Source: Yponomeuta sedellus (taxonomy: Eukaryota; Arthropoda; Insecta; Lepidoptera; Yponomeutidae). Taken from it: 64,000 nucleotides of DNA. This document shows positions 1-10,677 of this stretch, one piece after another. Numbering within the stretch: position 1 is the first letter of the stretch; each line of letters begins with the position of its first letter. The stretch lies in the NCBI GenBank assembly GCA_934045075.1, contig OW203722.1:15298486-15362485 (forward strand), read 5' to 3'. The notes under the pieces were generated by a model, which was given only the letters and a program-made list of their open reading frames with translations, had not been told where the DNA came from and searched no databases. The position numbers and the translations under genes were made by a program.

Positions 1-1524
1 ATAACTTCAAGGAGCTTTCGGACCATCCTGAAAAGGATGAATGGCTTAAAGCTATGCAGGCGGAATATGATTCACTTCAGAAACACGGAACATGGATCAT
101 AGTTAATAGACCCAAGGATCGAAAGACGACAAAATGTATATGGGTATTTAAATTGAAAAGAGACACAAGTGGACAAGTCGTAAAATATAAAGCAAGACTG
201 GTAGCGAAAGGATTTACTCAAGTGGCTGGAGTTGACTATGGAGAAACTTTCTCACCAGTGGCAAGATTATCATCTGTCAGACTCTTAATGGCATTTGCAG
301 CAGAGCTGAACTGTCAGATTGACCACCTAGACGTGGAAACAGCCTTTCTCAATGGAGATTTAGAAGAAGAGATTTACATGGAGCAACCGGAAGGATTCTT
401 GACTGATCCTAAAAACAAAGTGTGCTTACTGAAAAAGTCACTTTATGGCTTGAAGCAAGCTCCACGACAGTGGAACAAGAAAGTATGCGAAGCTATGGCC
501 GCATTAGATTTGACTCAAGCTTCGACAGAGCACTGCATTTACTACAAAAGGAGTAACAACGATTTACTCGTTGTAGCGGTCTTTGTTGACGACTTTTTTG
601 TTTTAACGAACAGCAGTACACTGAAATGCGAATTCAAAAATCAACTCAAGGAAATATTTACGGTCAAAGATCTTGGACCTGTCAAAGATTGTCTCGGCAT
701 GAGAGTTACTCAAAACCAAGGTCGCGTAACTCTTGACCAGACCAACTGATTGTTTGATTGTTGAAAAACTGTTGGAAAAATACAACATGACTGATGCCAT
801 TTCTGTCACTACACCTTTGGAACCTGGATTAAGGCTATCGTTACCCGAAAAAGATGACGAAGTTGAAGTTCCCTATAGAGAACTCATTGGCTCCTTAATG
901 TACCTTGCCATTGGGACGAGACCCGATATTGCCCATACAGTGTCGTATCTCTCCCAATTCGCAGCACATTACGGGGGGGTTCACTGGAAAGCGGCAAAGC
1001 GAGTTCTCCGATACCTGAAAGGAACCAAGGAACTTAAACTCCAATTCCGTCATGGCCATCCTGTTCCTACGGGATATGCTGACGCAGACTTCGGCAATAG
1101 TATTATTGACCGAAGATCCTTCACGGGTTACGTGTTCATGATGAGCGGTGCACCTGTCTCCTGGGAAGCGAGCAAGCAGCGAACAGTCGCGCTCTCTACC
1201 ACCGAGGCAGAGTATATGGCCCTTGCAGAAGCCTGTAAGGAGGCCATATACTTAAAAGCCCTAATCTCGGAAGTTTTCGATGTCACTCATCCCATGATCA
1301 TCCATTCCGACAATCAAAGCTCCATCAAACTTGCACATAATAGCACATATCATGCTCGCACGAAACATATAGACATCAAACACCATTTCATACGAGACGC
1401 ACTTTCACACCATGACCTCCAAGTCAAATTCATACCTACTCATGATATGATCGCCGACGTTCTTACCAAACCCTTAGCAAAATTGAAACATTGCAAGTGT
1501 ACAAGTTCTTTAGGTTTAGGTTAG
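1..1524 (+). pseudogene. Copia (Ty1/copia) retrotransposon pol, 3' part: reverse transcriptase and RNase H, frame-broken
   Basis: The reading frame is already open at base 1 and runs to a stop at 747-749, then continues one frame over (open from about 733) to the stop at 1522-1524. The first part is a Copia-type reverse transcriptase: a D in LDVETAFLNG (residue about 93 from the Met at 54), the YGLKQAPRQW motif, and a catalytic FVDD (bases 582-593) in place of the usual YVDD. The second part carries the linker and RNase H, with acidic residues in GYADADFG (D at 1081-1083), TTEAEYMA and HSDNQSS (D at 1309-1311), ending with the ADVLTKPL-type tail. Protease and integrase lie outside the window or are lost. 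The frame change near 733-749 breaks the polyprotein, so this copy looks dead, although the two halves are otherwise well preserved. Family assignment is secure; subfamily unknown. Confidence 0.93.
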
Positions 1525-1665
1525 ATTTTAAGGTGTTCATAGTAGGTATAGGGTGTGTAAAGTTAGTGATAGGTTGATATACAGGGTGTTTTTATTTTGT
1601 GTGCTAATATTTTTTGTGTGTATAGTTTTACTTTGATATGTGACATTTTGTTTTTCACTTATATA

Positions 1666-1689
1666 CAGGGGGTTCTTATTACAGGGGGG
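1666..1689 (+). other. Polypurine tract of the Copia element
   Basis: Two purine runs, 'acaggggg' and 'acagggggg', sit just before a TGTTAAA start. This is the expected plus-strand primer site next to a 3' LTR. Confidence 0.55.
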
Positions 1690-1852
1690 TGTTAAACCTT
1701 CGTGTTTACTTATTTTATAATAAGAACTGTCACTGTTTTGTATTTGAAAATTATTTTATAGACTTATGACATTCGTCTTCTTGGCTTCATCATGTCATCA
1801 TAAGCTTGGTATCCAATAAACTCTATCTTCATTTCCACTCGCATTTTCCTCA
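1690..1852 (+). repeat. Probable 3' LTR of the Copia element
   Basis: It begins TGTTAAACC directly after the polypurine tract and contains an AATAAA polyadenylation signal at 1815-1820. The right edge is placed at the CA at 1851-1852 because LTRs usually run TG...CA. The 5' LTR is outside the window, so this edge cannot be confirmed by comparison. Confidence 0.5.
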
Positions 1853-2120
1853 ACTATTAAGTGTGCTAAATATAATAATATAAATAAATAGGTTTTTAAA
1901 AAACCGTTTGTTTAGTATGAACTTAAACCACCTCCAATGTTACTTTGATATATTTAAAGATTATATTTCATGCAAATTGACCATGTCAAATTCTTAGATT
2001 GTATAAATACAAAAACAGAATCTTTTTTGTCTTTTGGAAGTTGTTTTTCCTTTGACATTGTCGAGGTGTAGATAAAATATTGTTCAACTAAAGTTTTGCT
2101 GTTTTAATATGATGTATTGG
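1853..2120. other. AT-rich intergenic DNA
   Basis: No coding or repeat signature recognised. Confidence 0.5.
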
Positions 2121-2475
2121 CACTGGCACATGCTTTATCGGGTAGGTAGTTGTCAGTGCGTTTCTTCGATTGCGGTATAAGTGGTGTGTGTGACAGTTAT
2201 CGAGTTTTTCCGCCGGTTGCGCGTACGGTGCACCGTCTTGGTCGGATCCGGGTCAGGCGGTAGCGGCGGCGTCACGTAACGGGCTGGTAACGGAGCCCAG
2301 CCTAGGTCGTCGAGCGGGATGAGCTACGCGGAAGCGGATCGCGGACGACGATTAAACCCCCTGATGCGGTTATGTGCCGCGCGAACGCACCGACTGACAT
2401 GCGCCTTGTGCCCCGCGTGGTATGCCGTTGATAGTGCCTATTAACGGTAATAACTGCTGATTAAGAGTGTCTGTT
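2121..2475. promoter_or_regulatory. CpG-rich islet, possible promoter or 5' exon
   Basis: The segment is much richer in G, C and CpG than its surroundings, with many CG dinucleotides from about 2200 to 2420. An initiator-like TCAGTG lies at about 2152. No reading frame of note. A promoter is only one explanation; a GC-rich repeat is another. Confidence 0.2.
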
Positions 2476-3584
2476 TGATCTTGCTGCAATTAACTAGCAT
2501 GGCTTCCATATATTCCTAACCCTGAATGCCCTAATCGTTCGACATATTCTAGGACTCTCATCCTGTTCAGGACAGCGAGGAAAGCGTTTACCGCGCTTAT
2601 TTCGTTTATTACCTGCAACATTTATATATATGTAAGTATTATGTATAATGTTAAGATTAGGTGATAAATATACACAACGCAATGGTTCACGGTTGGTCGG
2701 AACCGCGCGGCGTGGCGGAGGCGAAGAAAGCAAGTTCACTGCCACGGTCGTGCGACAACCTGCTTAGCTACCTTCGCCTTCGTTAAGCAACGTTATTCTA
2801 ATGATAAAATACACGCTTTGCATTTTTATCGAGGTCTCAATGCAGCTCAACCGAAATTAGCGTAGACCTTCGTTCTTTGCTACGATCATATACCTACCTA
2901 ACCGTCTTAGGCTGCGACAGTCCGAATGGAGATTAAATAATAGTACACTGATAACGGATTTCAATTTAATAAAAATAAAATAAAGCTGTGAGAGTCGTTG
3001 TATTAAAAAAATCAGAAGAGTTAAATATTAATTACAAACTTAGCGATATATTATCTGCCATAGACCACGTTTCAACCCTATGATTCTACAGTACGCTCGG
3101 TTTGATGAGTGTTAGCTCTCAGGGATCAGTATCGGGGCCAATTCACCGTTGTTCCGTAGTGTACTTAGTCTACAGATCCGGATTCATGTAGCTTCGTTGC
3201 GTACCCATCACACAGGATCCTGTTTTATCCCCAGCGCCGATAACTCTACTGTGCTACCATTAAAATGTTTCGAGTCACATATTTTATTGCAGCGAAGTTC
3301 CTGTCCACTCTGTTCGTTAACTGTAGCGTTGAGGCAGATTACACCGCAGAAGATTAATACTAGTCACTGCAGTTGTGTGATTGAAAAGTTTTGACGATTA
3401 CTATCAGATCACACTTTGATACCTACTTACTCATTATCATAAATGATTAATTACTGACTGACTTATTTACTTACAAATTGCACATTTACACCTACCAGAC
3501 AAACTTCAAGATGTCTTATTTATATTGAGTGCCTACCTACGTGTGATTATGTAAAGCTGAATCATGGTCCAGAAATGCAGTGAG
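2476..3584. other. Intergenic DNA, no gene seen
   Basis: Only short chance frames (81-83 codons) without family motifs. No repeat recognised. Confidence 0.5.
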
Positions 3585-3765
3585 CAAGCCGTGCCAGTTG
3601 CCATCATTTTATGTGAATCAGCGCGGCCGGAAACACCGCCATGTTGACTCGTCGCCACAGAGCGGCCATGTTTATGGGCGCTCCGGAACTTGCGCGCGCG
3701 CCAACTTTAGACACAATTTCCACAAGTCGAGCGTAATACGAAACGTCGGAAATAGATGACTGCGG
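3585..3765. promoter_or_regulatory. GC-rich islet with two GCCATGTT (YY1-like) words
   Basis: The words 'ccgccatgttgac' and 'ggccatgtttatgg' occur within about 35 bp in a CpG-rich stretch inside AT-rich DNA. Weak promoter candidate. Confidence 0.18.
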
Positions 3766-4394
3766 TTATTTTGGTCACCTACGTTTTTCCGCTACACTGA
3801 AATATTTGTATGGTTTAATCACCTCTAGCTAGACACAGAAGGAGATAGAGTCCCTACCTACATACTTCAGTAGAACTAGCAGACATATATCTGGTGTATA
3901 TATATCTGGAATCAGTGTTGACGCGTATTTTTTGTTCTGAATTGTCTGATGTAGCCTAGTGATTACATACTCTTTGATGTAGCCTAAGAACATCCATACC
4001 TCTCTACTTTAGGTCAGTTAGCGCACATTAGTCATACTAGTGATATTAAAATGACATTTGCCCCGATGTAGCCTACTGGCTTTTTTGTAATAAGTACTTA
4101 CATACCTACTTTATATAATTTGCATTTAAAATAAATCATGATCATCATTCTCGCTGCAATTGTGACCTTTGCTTGACAATATGTAGATATTTGACTTCTA
4201 AGACTTCCGGCACACCAGTTTCATCTTTAAAAGTATTTTGTTATGTAATGTCGCACTTGAGTCAATTTCGAGAGAAACAATTAACTATCGGTAAATAATA
4301 CCTGAACGAAACGTGATTTCTTATTGGATTCCAAGAAGTAAAAGAAAGCAAAGTAATGAAAAAAGTACAGATAAAGTTACATAATGATGGTTTA
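3766..4394. other. Intergenic DNA, no gene seen
   Basis: AT-rich. Contains 'gatgtagccta' three times (about 3949, 3976 and 4065), spaced irregularly. Otherwise nothing recognised. Confidence 0.45.
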
Positions 4395-4612
4395 ACTCGC
4401 GAGGGTGCGCGAGCGCACGAATCCTCGGAGGCTCTATAGGAATGTGGTTGGAGGGTCGGGGCGAGGCGGGGCGGGAAGGCGAGGCTGCGAGGGACAAAGG
4501 CTTGGAACTGGTTCTGCTTCCTGTACGTGTCGGATGTCCTGCGGCTTCCTGCCCCGCTCCCGTCGTCCACCGCCTCTCGCCACCAACGGGTTATGAGGAG
4601 TCAGGGCTGTGC
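4395..4612. promoter_or_regulatory. GC-box-rich islet, possible promoter
   Basis: A run of GGGCGAGGCGGGGCGGG-type words (about 4457-4475) resembles clustered Sp1/KLF GC boxes. Overlapping frames of 63-102 codons on both strands are by-products of the base composition. Confidence 0.2.
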
Positions 4613-4784
4613 GCCACTTCTTCCAAGTTTTATTTATGACTATCTCTGTTCGCGGCTTCCTAGGTGTAAATCGACTGTAATATAAAATAATAATTATGTT
4701 CATCCTGAAGGTCAATTATAGATTGATAGATAGAATATTCTTTATTGTACACAGAAATTACAGTAACATTATAAACACGACTTA

Positions 4785-5085
4785 AGACGATTAGGTGGCG
4801 CAGCGGTTTGGTACGCTGCTGTTTCGAGTTCGATCCCCGGCCGGGTCAAACTAGGAAACGAACTTTTCTAGTTTGTCTCGGGTCTTGGATGTTATGTATG
4901 TATTTATCGTATTAAATCTATCGTCGAGTTAGCACCTATAACACAAGTCATTTTATTGTACTTAGTATAGGGCTAACGAGATCTGTGCAATATGTTCATG
5001 AATATTTATTTATTATTAGTATTCCTAAGGGAAGAGACCCGTGCCCCTCGTTGGGGACATAATGGGTTGATGATGATGATGATTA
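4785..5085 (+). repeat. tRNA-derived SINE, near full length
   Basis: The head has an A box (about 4791-4801, 'tggcgcagcgg') and a B box ('gttcgatccc', about 4828) as in RNA polymerase III promoters. The 3' part reads 'gaagagacccgtgcccc...ggggacataatgggttg' and ends in a (GAT)n tail at 5068-5082. The same 3' wording recurs in the other SINE copies of this window. Confidence 0.65.
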
Positions 5086-5356
5086 GTATTAGAAAGCTGA
5101 AATTAGCCATCGATATTAAAAAAATAGGGTACTTCCCCTAAATTAGGGTGATGTTTTTTCTCGTTCGTTCGTCCGTACGTCCATCCCGTCCGTCGTCGGT
5201 CTGTCAGAGAGGATTGGTTGCCGAGAAAACGGTAGAATGAAAACATAAAAATCTCCCTCTGCCCGCCCCCCACCGACAAATAGTTCATTGTAAAAACGTG
5301 AAAAAAAATTAGGAAGTAAGATATAGCTTTACAAGCTAACGAGAAACCTATAGTTC
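5086..5356. other. Intergenic DNA with CGT-rich stretch
   Basis: Includes a 'cgttcgttcgtccgtacgtcc' type simple-sequence stretch at about 5160-5200. No gene. Confidence 0.4.
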
Positions 5357-5550
5357 GATATCAACCCTTGTATGTCCCCAATGCTGGGGCTCGGGTCTCT
5401 TTCCTACTTCGCAGGAAGGTTAGGCCGTACTCCACCCAGGTGGCCATGTCCGGGTTGGTGGAGGACAGTGGCGGGTTTTACTGTCAGAAGTTATTAAGCC
5501 GCCCTAAGGCTTCTGACATGGCTTAACAACTGCCATTAAATGACAGCCGG
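5357..5550 (-). repeat. SINE fragment, family with 'gggacatacaagggttgat' 3' end
   Basis: Begins (as the reverse complement of the tail) 'gatatcaacccttgtatgtcc' and continues with the body shared with copies at 10381, 17482, 19241, 19555, 35838 and 58364. This copy is cut at the tRNA-head side. Confidence 0.65.
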
Positions 5551-5620
5551 ACAGATTTACATATACATTGCGGTCAAACTTATAATACCGACTCTTTTTG
5601 CGTCAGGTGTTAAAAAACAT

Positions 5621-6928
5621 GGGTTCTTCCACGTAGTCAAACTGATTTGACCACGTGGAAAATTGAAATTGAAAAAATGAAAAAAGAAAATCGTTCCTCG
5701 TGGTCAAAGTAATGATCCTTCCTGTATAAGATTCTAAATGCCAAAAAGTAAAGTCAAACCATAGTCAAACTATTTTGTCGAGCTGATTTGACCACGTGGA
5801 ATTATGTTTCCGCATAGTCAAACTAGTAAAATGCCCTTATTCCATGCCGACCAACTAAACTGATCAACTAGTTGTTCCGATCGGAGCTCAGTACGTGGTT
5901 TTATTCCTGTCGGACTAACTACTCCAATCAACCATATAAGCTTATATATATGAGTTCCCACGGAACAACTATACAGTCTTATTCTTAATATGGGGTAATG
6001 CCCATAATCCCCACGCTGGGCATGCGTGAGTATAACTCAGCATCGCGAATCACTAAAAAAAATACTTTTAAATTCTAGGATAGATAAACTATTTATAAAA
6101 ATTAACTCCTACATTTCCGTGAGAGCCTAGTACTTTTTCCAACATCGAAACTCGACTCGGACTAATCAAATATACAATATCTACTCATGACTTCATGCAA
6201 TCCCAGTACTTCATTTCTAAAATGAAACAGTAACAATTAAACAAATAATATTCAGGAAAGTGAGTTTCGGGATGAGGAGGGAAACGCGACAGGCAAGTGA
6301 GAATTCTTACACAGGAGTCATCATTTTTACTAACGGGACCACGAGGGAAACCATGCCTCGTGGACCCGTTAACGGGACAAAATAATGGAACCACGAGAAA
6401 ACAACCCAATAAGTAGGTACATGTTTGATTTTTTTTACTTGTAGTGAAAGGCTGCCAATACTATGTACTGAATTTAGTACGCCACAAAGATTTAAGTTTA
6501 GTTAAGTTGATAATTTTTTAATTTAAATAGATACGTAAGCATGAAGTTTATTATTTTGTTGTTTTTTTAATGAGTTGTTCCGTGAAGAATAAAACTTCAT
6601 AGTGTTTCCGTTGGGAACTCTTATACAAGCTTAATATGGTTGATTCCGACAGGAATAAAACCACGTACTGAGCTCCGATCGGAACAACTAGTCGATCAGT
6701 TAAGTTGGTCGGCACGGAATAAAGGCATTTTACTAGTTTGACTGTGCGGAAACATAAATCCACGTGGTCAAATCAGTTCGACAAAATAGTTTGACTATGG
6801 TTGACTGTACTTTTTGGCATTTAGAATCTTATACAGGAAGGATCATTACTTTAATTTGACCACGAGGAACGAATTTTCCATGTGGTCAAATCAGTTTGAC
6901 AAAATAGTTTGACTACGTGGAAGAACCC
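5621..6928. mobile_element. Foldback DNA element, about 1.3 kb, arms of about 350 bp
   Basis: Bases 5621-5975 and 6578-6928 are reverse complements of each other with scattered mismatches, starting 'gggttcttccacgtag' on the left and ending 'ctacgtggaagaaccc' on the right. Both arms repeat the word 'ttgaccacgtgg' or close variants several times. The middle (about 5976-6577) has no transposase frame; it contains a short piece of another repeat at about 5990-6030 ('cccataatccccacgctggg') and its own hairpin at about 6333-6383 ('taacgggaccacgagg' against 'cctcgtggacccgtta'). Non-autonomous, superfamily unknown. Confidence 0.75.
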
Positions 6929-7654
6929 AAAAATATTACTACTCCTGTAGACCCCGCGCATGCAGGTAAGCCACGCCCATCTAAGTTCGATTTAGCTGCG
7001 ACATAGCGTCTTAAAAAGAGAACTTTGTACAAATTCTATTGAAAATTGCTTTGATTAAGTGCTATTTCTGTAAAGCAGACTTTGTACAATAAATCCTGAT
7101 ATAAATATATGAAAACCTTCACTGCGCGTGGCTGGACAGTGGACACACACTTTTCGCCGTTGCTTTAATTTTTTCATTACCAACAGTACCTACCGTATGA
7201 ACTGAAATCGGGTGATTTATTTTCTAATAATGTATCTACGTTTTTTTCGGATCGACTCTACCGACTTTTCTATATTCAAGCTGCCTGATAACCCTGACAA
7301 AAGTGGCAAGCAGGACACGCACGATTGAGGACAATCTCTTGGTTTGTTTTTGTTGCGCTGTGGTCAAAGTAATGCTATACCTACCAGACCACTCCTCTGA
7401 GCCTAGAAAGATCTTGTCAGTTTTACTGATCGAAAATATTTACAACGACCTTTGAAACGATTATTTTAGGTATAGTCGAAAACACATGAAGCTTTACTCG
7501 GGAGCTCTCTACGGGCGGTATTGCAACAAAAATATAGAGGTTGAGTTGACCAACTGCCGACTTATGTTTAATAAGTTTTTTTTATTTGCGCCAAGTGACT
7601 AGCTTAATCTATACCTACGTACATTGCTTAATCTTCTTTTTTTATGTAGACTAT
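6929..7654. other. Intergenic DNA, no gene seen
   Basis: AT-rich, no reading frame or repeat recognised. Confidence 0.5.
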
Positions 7655-7880
7655 AAACGGCCCATACTCTCTCAGAGAGAGTATGGGCTTAATTAACGAC
7701 ATTCCGGTTTCATCACGATATCCTTCGCCAGTAGCGAATGGCATAGCAATATAACTTCACAAATGTGCATAAGTTAAAAAAAACGAAGTCATTGATAGGC
7801 ATACATGCCCGCATTGGGATCGAACCTCGATCTCTCGCTTCCGAGTCCTTGTTCTACCCACTGGGCTCCCGCCGCTCTTC
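7655..7880 (-). repeat. tRNA-derived SINE, near full length
   Basis: On the minus strand it starts with a tRNA-like head whose B box is 'ggttcgatccc' (about 7815-7825). It continues through 'gtgaagttata', 'gcgaaggatatcgtgatgaa' and 'cggaatgtcgttaattaagc', and ends with the hairpin 'cccatactctctctgagagagtatggg' (27 bases, about 7660-7687). A decayed relative lies at 11972-12142. Confidence 0.6.
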
Positions 7881-8818
7881 TTCAATCCAAGTACCTAATC
7901 GCCAATCTTCTAATACTTATAAAAATCTTGAACTCCTGCGAAAAGGCTTGGCCGATTTTTGTGAATGTTTTGTGTAAGTATTTGGTAGGTCTAAGAATAG
8001 GGTATACGTTAATTAATATACCAAAGTAATGTTTGCGTGGACAGGTAGTAATGTTTTATTTATTAAGACATTGTGAACAGTACTCTCAGTTTCGAAGTTG
8101 CTTGATACATAGTAGGTAAGTATAGCTCGCTAATATACTTATTAAGTTATTAATACTCGTTTGTCGTGAATATATTAACATAGTTTCTCAGAATTTGAAT
8201 CACTTAGGTAAATCATACCTACAAGGATGAAAGGGTAATTTCGTTTTCTTATTTTCCTATTTCGTATCTATTGGAACCTGGACGTCTAAGGTAAAAATAC
8301 GACGTGTTATTCTATTGTGTGTTTGGTATTAAATCTGAATGCATTTCTCCAGGCCGGCCAACATTACGAGTCTTAATGCGTATTAGGTAATAGTAATTTG
8401 TTCATTAAAATAATAAATATTGATTGGAAAATATTTTCCAAGCAGTGCTACCACACCCGGACGTAAAAACTGCAAGCTATTACGTCGAAGTTCAACAAGT
8501 CATCATTCTTATTTACCGCATCCGTTTCCTCCATTCCTTCTCGAAGCCCCTTTGACGTCTATCTATATTCCGTGATAAATTATAGTTCCGCGGAGGTAAA
8601 CAAACCGCTGTTGTGCTTGGTTTCTCGTACGCTCCTTTACCTATATATCTCTCCGGAACAGACGGTCGGGTCGGAGACGCGACCCGACTGCTGCGTCTTA
8701 GCGTCGGCGACCAGGCCCTAGAGTCGAAGTAGTAGGTACTTACATAGTTTTTCAATAGAATGATATAAGCACGACAGTGGTTGTTATTTGCCTCAATTAC
8801 GGCACTAGGTAGTCTAAA
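7881..8818. other. Intergenic DNA, no gene seen
   Basis: Chance frames only, the longest 103 codons on the minus strand at 8513-8824 without motifs. Confidence 0.45.
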
Positions 8819-8923
8819 AAGCAATAGCAGTACAAAGTCATTCCAGGGGTATACCCCTGGAATGACTTTCTACTGCTATTGCTACTGCTATTGCTACCTA
8901 TTGCTTTGTACTGCTATTGCTAC
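8819..8923. repeat. Near-perfect palindrome followed by repeated 'tactgctattgc'
   Basis: Bases 8834-8869 form a perfect 36-bp palindrome without spacer, centred between 8851 and 8852. The symmetry extends outward to about 8819 and 8885 with roughly one mismatch. The outer word 'actgctattgc' then occurs again at about 8885-8923. Confidence 0.8.
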
Positions 8924-9008
8924 CCGCGCAAATTAAATAGGCATTTCTCGGGAAGAAGATCTAATCACGAGAGGCGCCGAGTTAAGTAGCACGGATTATA
9001 CCATTGTA

Positions 9009-10285
9009 CGAGGGCCACACCGAAATGATTGAGAATAAAAAACTACACATTTTATGTTATTTTTTTTTTAATTATTGCTTTTCGAAGTATTCACCATTAC
9101 AATTGATGCATTTTTGCATACGATTAAACCAATCTTTAAAACAACTGTGCCAGTCTGAAGTTGGCCTATTTAAAATGGCGGAATTGTAAGCTTCGACTGC
9201 ACAATCGGGGTCCTCAAATCGTTTTCCTCGCAACAAATCTTTGGTTTTTGGGAATGTAAAAAAGTCGTTGGGGCTTAAATCGGGGCTATACGGAGGATGG
9301 TCCATCAACTCAATGTTTTCGGTATTTAAATACTTGATAGTTTTCCGGGCGGTGTGGGAGCTAGCGTTGTCGTGGTGAAGGATGATGCGACGGTTTGGAT
9401 TGGATTTACGAAGTTCAGCGATGACACGGGGCAAACAAACGGTGGTATAACAATCGGCGGTAACTGTTCTTTGATTCTGAAGTGGAACTGTCATTACATG
9501 TCCTGTTTTAGCGACGAGCGAAGCGATCATTTTTTTAGACACGCTGCGGGAACGAACTACTTTGGTAGGTTTTGTCTCGCCTTCGAAGACCCATACAGCC
9601 GATTGATGCTGTCTTTTCGGTTCGTAAGAGTAGATCCAAGACTCATCACCCGATATTATGCTATAAACAGCATTTGATTGTCCTCCGTCAAATCGTTTCA
9701 GATTTTTTCGACACCAATCAACACGGGTGACCTTGTGCTCGTCTGTTAAATTAAGTAGTATCCACCGGGAAACTAACTTTCTTACACCAAGTTCTGTATG
9801 TAGTATTGTTTTTATTGCTGTCATTCCAATCCCAAGTTCAGCCCGGATCTGCTCATATGTGACATGTCTATCTTCATGTAGTAATTCTCTGATGGCAGCG
9901 ACGTTCTCCGGCGTAACGGCTGTTTTTGGTCGACCTGAAGATGGATGGGTACTGACGGAATCACGACCTCGTTTAAATTCAGCCTACCAGCGATATACAG
10001 TCGCCTTTGATGGTGCTTCCGTGCCATATAAACCAAAAAGTTCATAGAAGCATTCTTCTTGCAATAAACCGCGACGAAAGTTATGAAAAATTATCGCACG
10101 AAAATTTTCCTTACTGAGTTTCATTTTTATGATTTTCTAAAAATCTTTTTAATGAAATAAAATTTTTCCCTCGCATTATTTTTTAATTATTAAACTAAAG
10201 AGGTTGCATATTCATGTTAAAAAAGAGGTTTCATCAATTATCTGCAAAAAGTATCTGATTCTCAATCATTTCGGTGTGGCCCTCG
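9009..10285 (-). mobile_element. Mariner (IS630/Tc1/mariner superfamily) transposon, structurally complete
   Basis: The element is 1277 bp long. Bases 9009-9036 and 10258-10285 are perfect 28-bp inverted repeats beginning CGAGGGCCACACC. Both ends are flanked by TA (9007-9008 and 10286-10287), the target-site duplication of this superfamily. The transposase gene lies inside on the minus strand. The perfect termini point to a fairly recent insertion. Confidence 0.96.
9072..10124 (-). pseudogene. Mariner transposase (DD34D), interrupted by one stop codon
   Basis: Cut-and-paste transposase of the mariner family. Starting from the ATG at 10122-10124, one frame runs to the stop at 9072, 350 codons, matching the usual mariner length of about 345-350. 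The only defect seen is a TAG at codon 47 (9984-9986), right after the W of a 'YRW.AEFKRG' segment at the end of the first helix-turn-helix region. The catalytic triad is present: D160 in SGDESWIY, D252 in HHDNASSH, and D287 in SPNDFF, with exactly 34 residues between the last two. The uninterrupted part downstream of the stop starts at Met101. No frameshift was found. One stop in an otherwise intact frame means recent inactivation. Confidence 0.93.
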
Positions 10286-10380
10286 TAATGCGATTGTTTA
10301 CTAGAATACCGATTATGTGAATGAATCGACCACTACCGGACTTATATGACTCTATTGAACAACGCACTCGTGGCCTAGGC

Positions 10381-10677
10381 GAACCGAGTGATTGGAATCA
10401 ATCACTTGGTTAAGCAACAACAGGCGCGGTCAGGTACAGGATTGGTGAGCGTCTCGTGACTACCGCTAGTGGCATTTTTCCGAGCGCTTCCGTGCTTCGC
10501 AAGGCACGTTAAGCCGTTGGTGCCGGCTGTCTTGATAACTTCTGACAGTAAGGCTCGCCACTGTCTTACAATCCTCCACCAACCCGGACTTGGCCCCCGT
10601 GGTGGAGTATGGCCTAACCTTCCTACGATGCAGGAAGAGACCCGTGCCCCAGCAGTGGGGACATACAAGGGTTGATA
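10381..10677 (+). repeat. SINE, long copy of the 'acatacaagggttgat' family
   Basis: Runs from 'gaaccgagtgattggaatca' to 'gggacatacaagggttgata' followed by 'acgatgataacga'. The same body is found inverted at 17482-17840 and 19555-19905. No tRNA-like A box recognised at the left end, so the head type is unclear. Confidence 0.65.
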
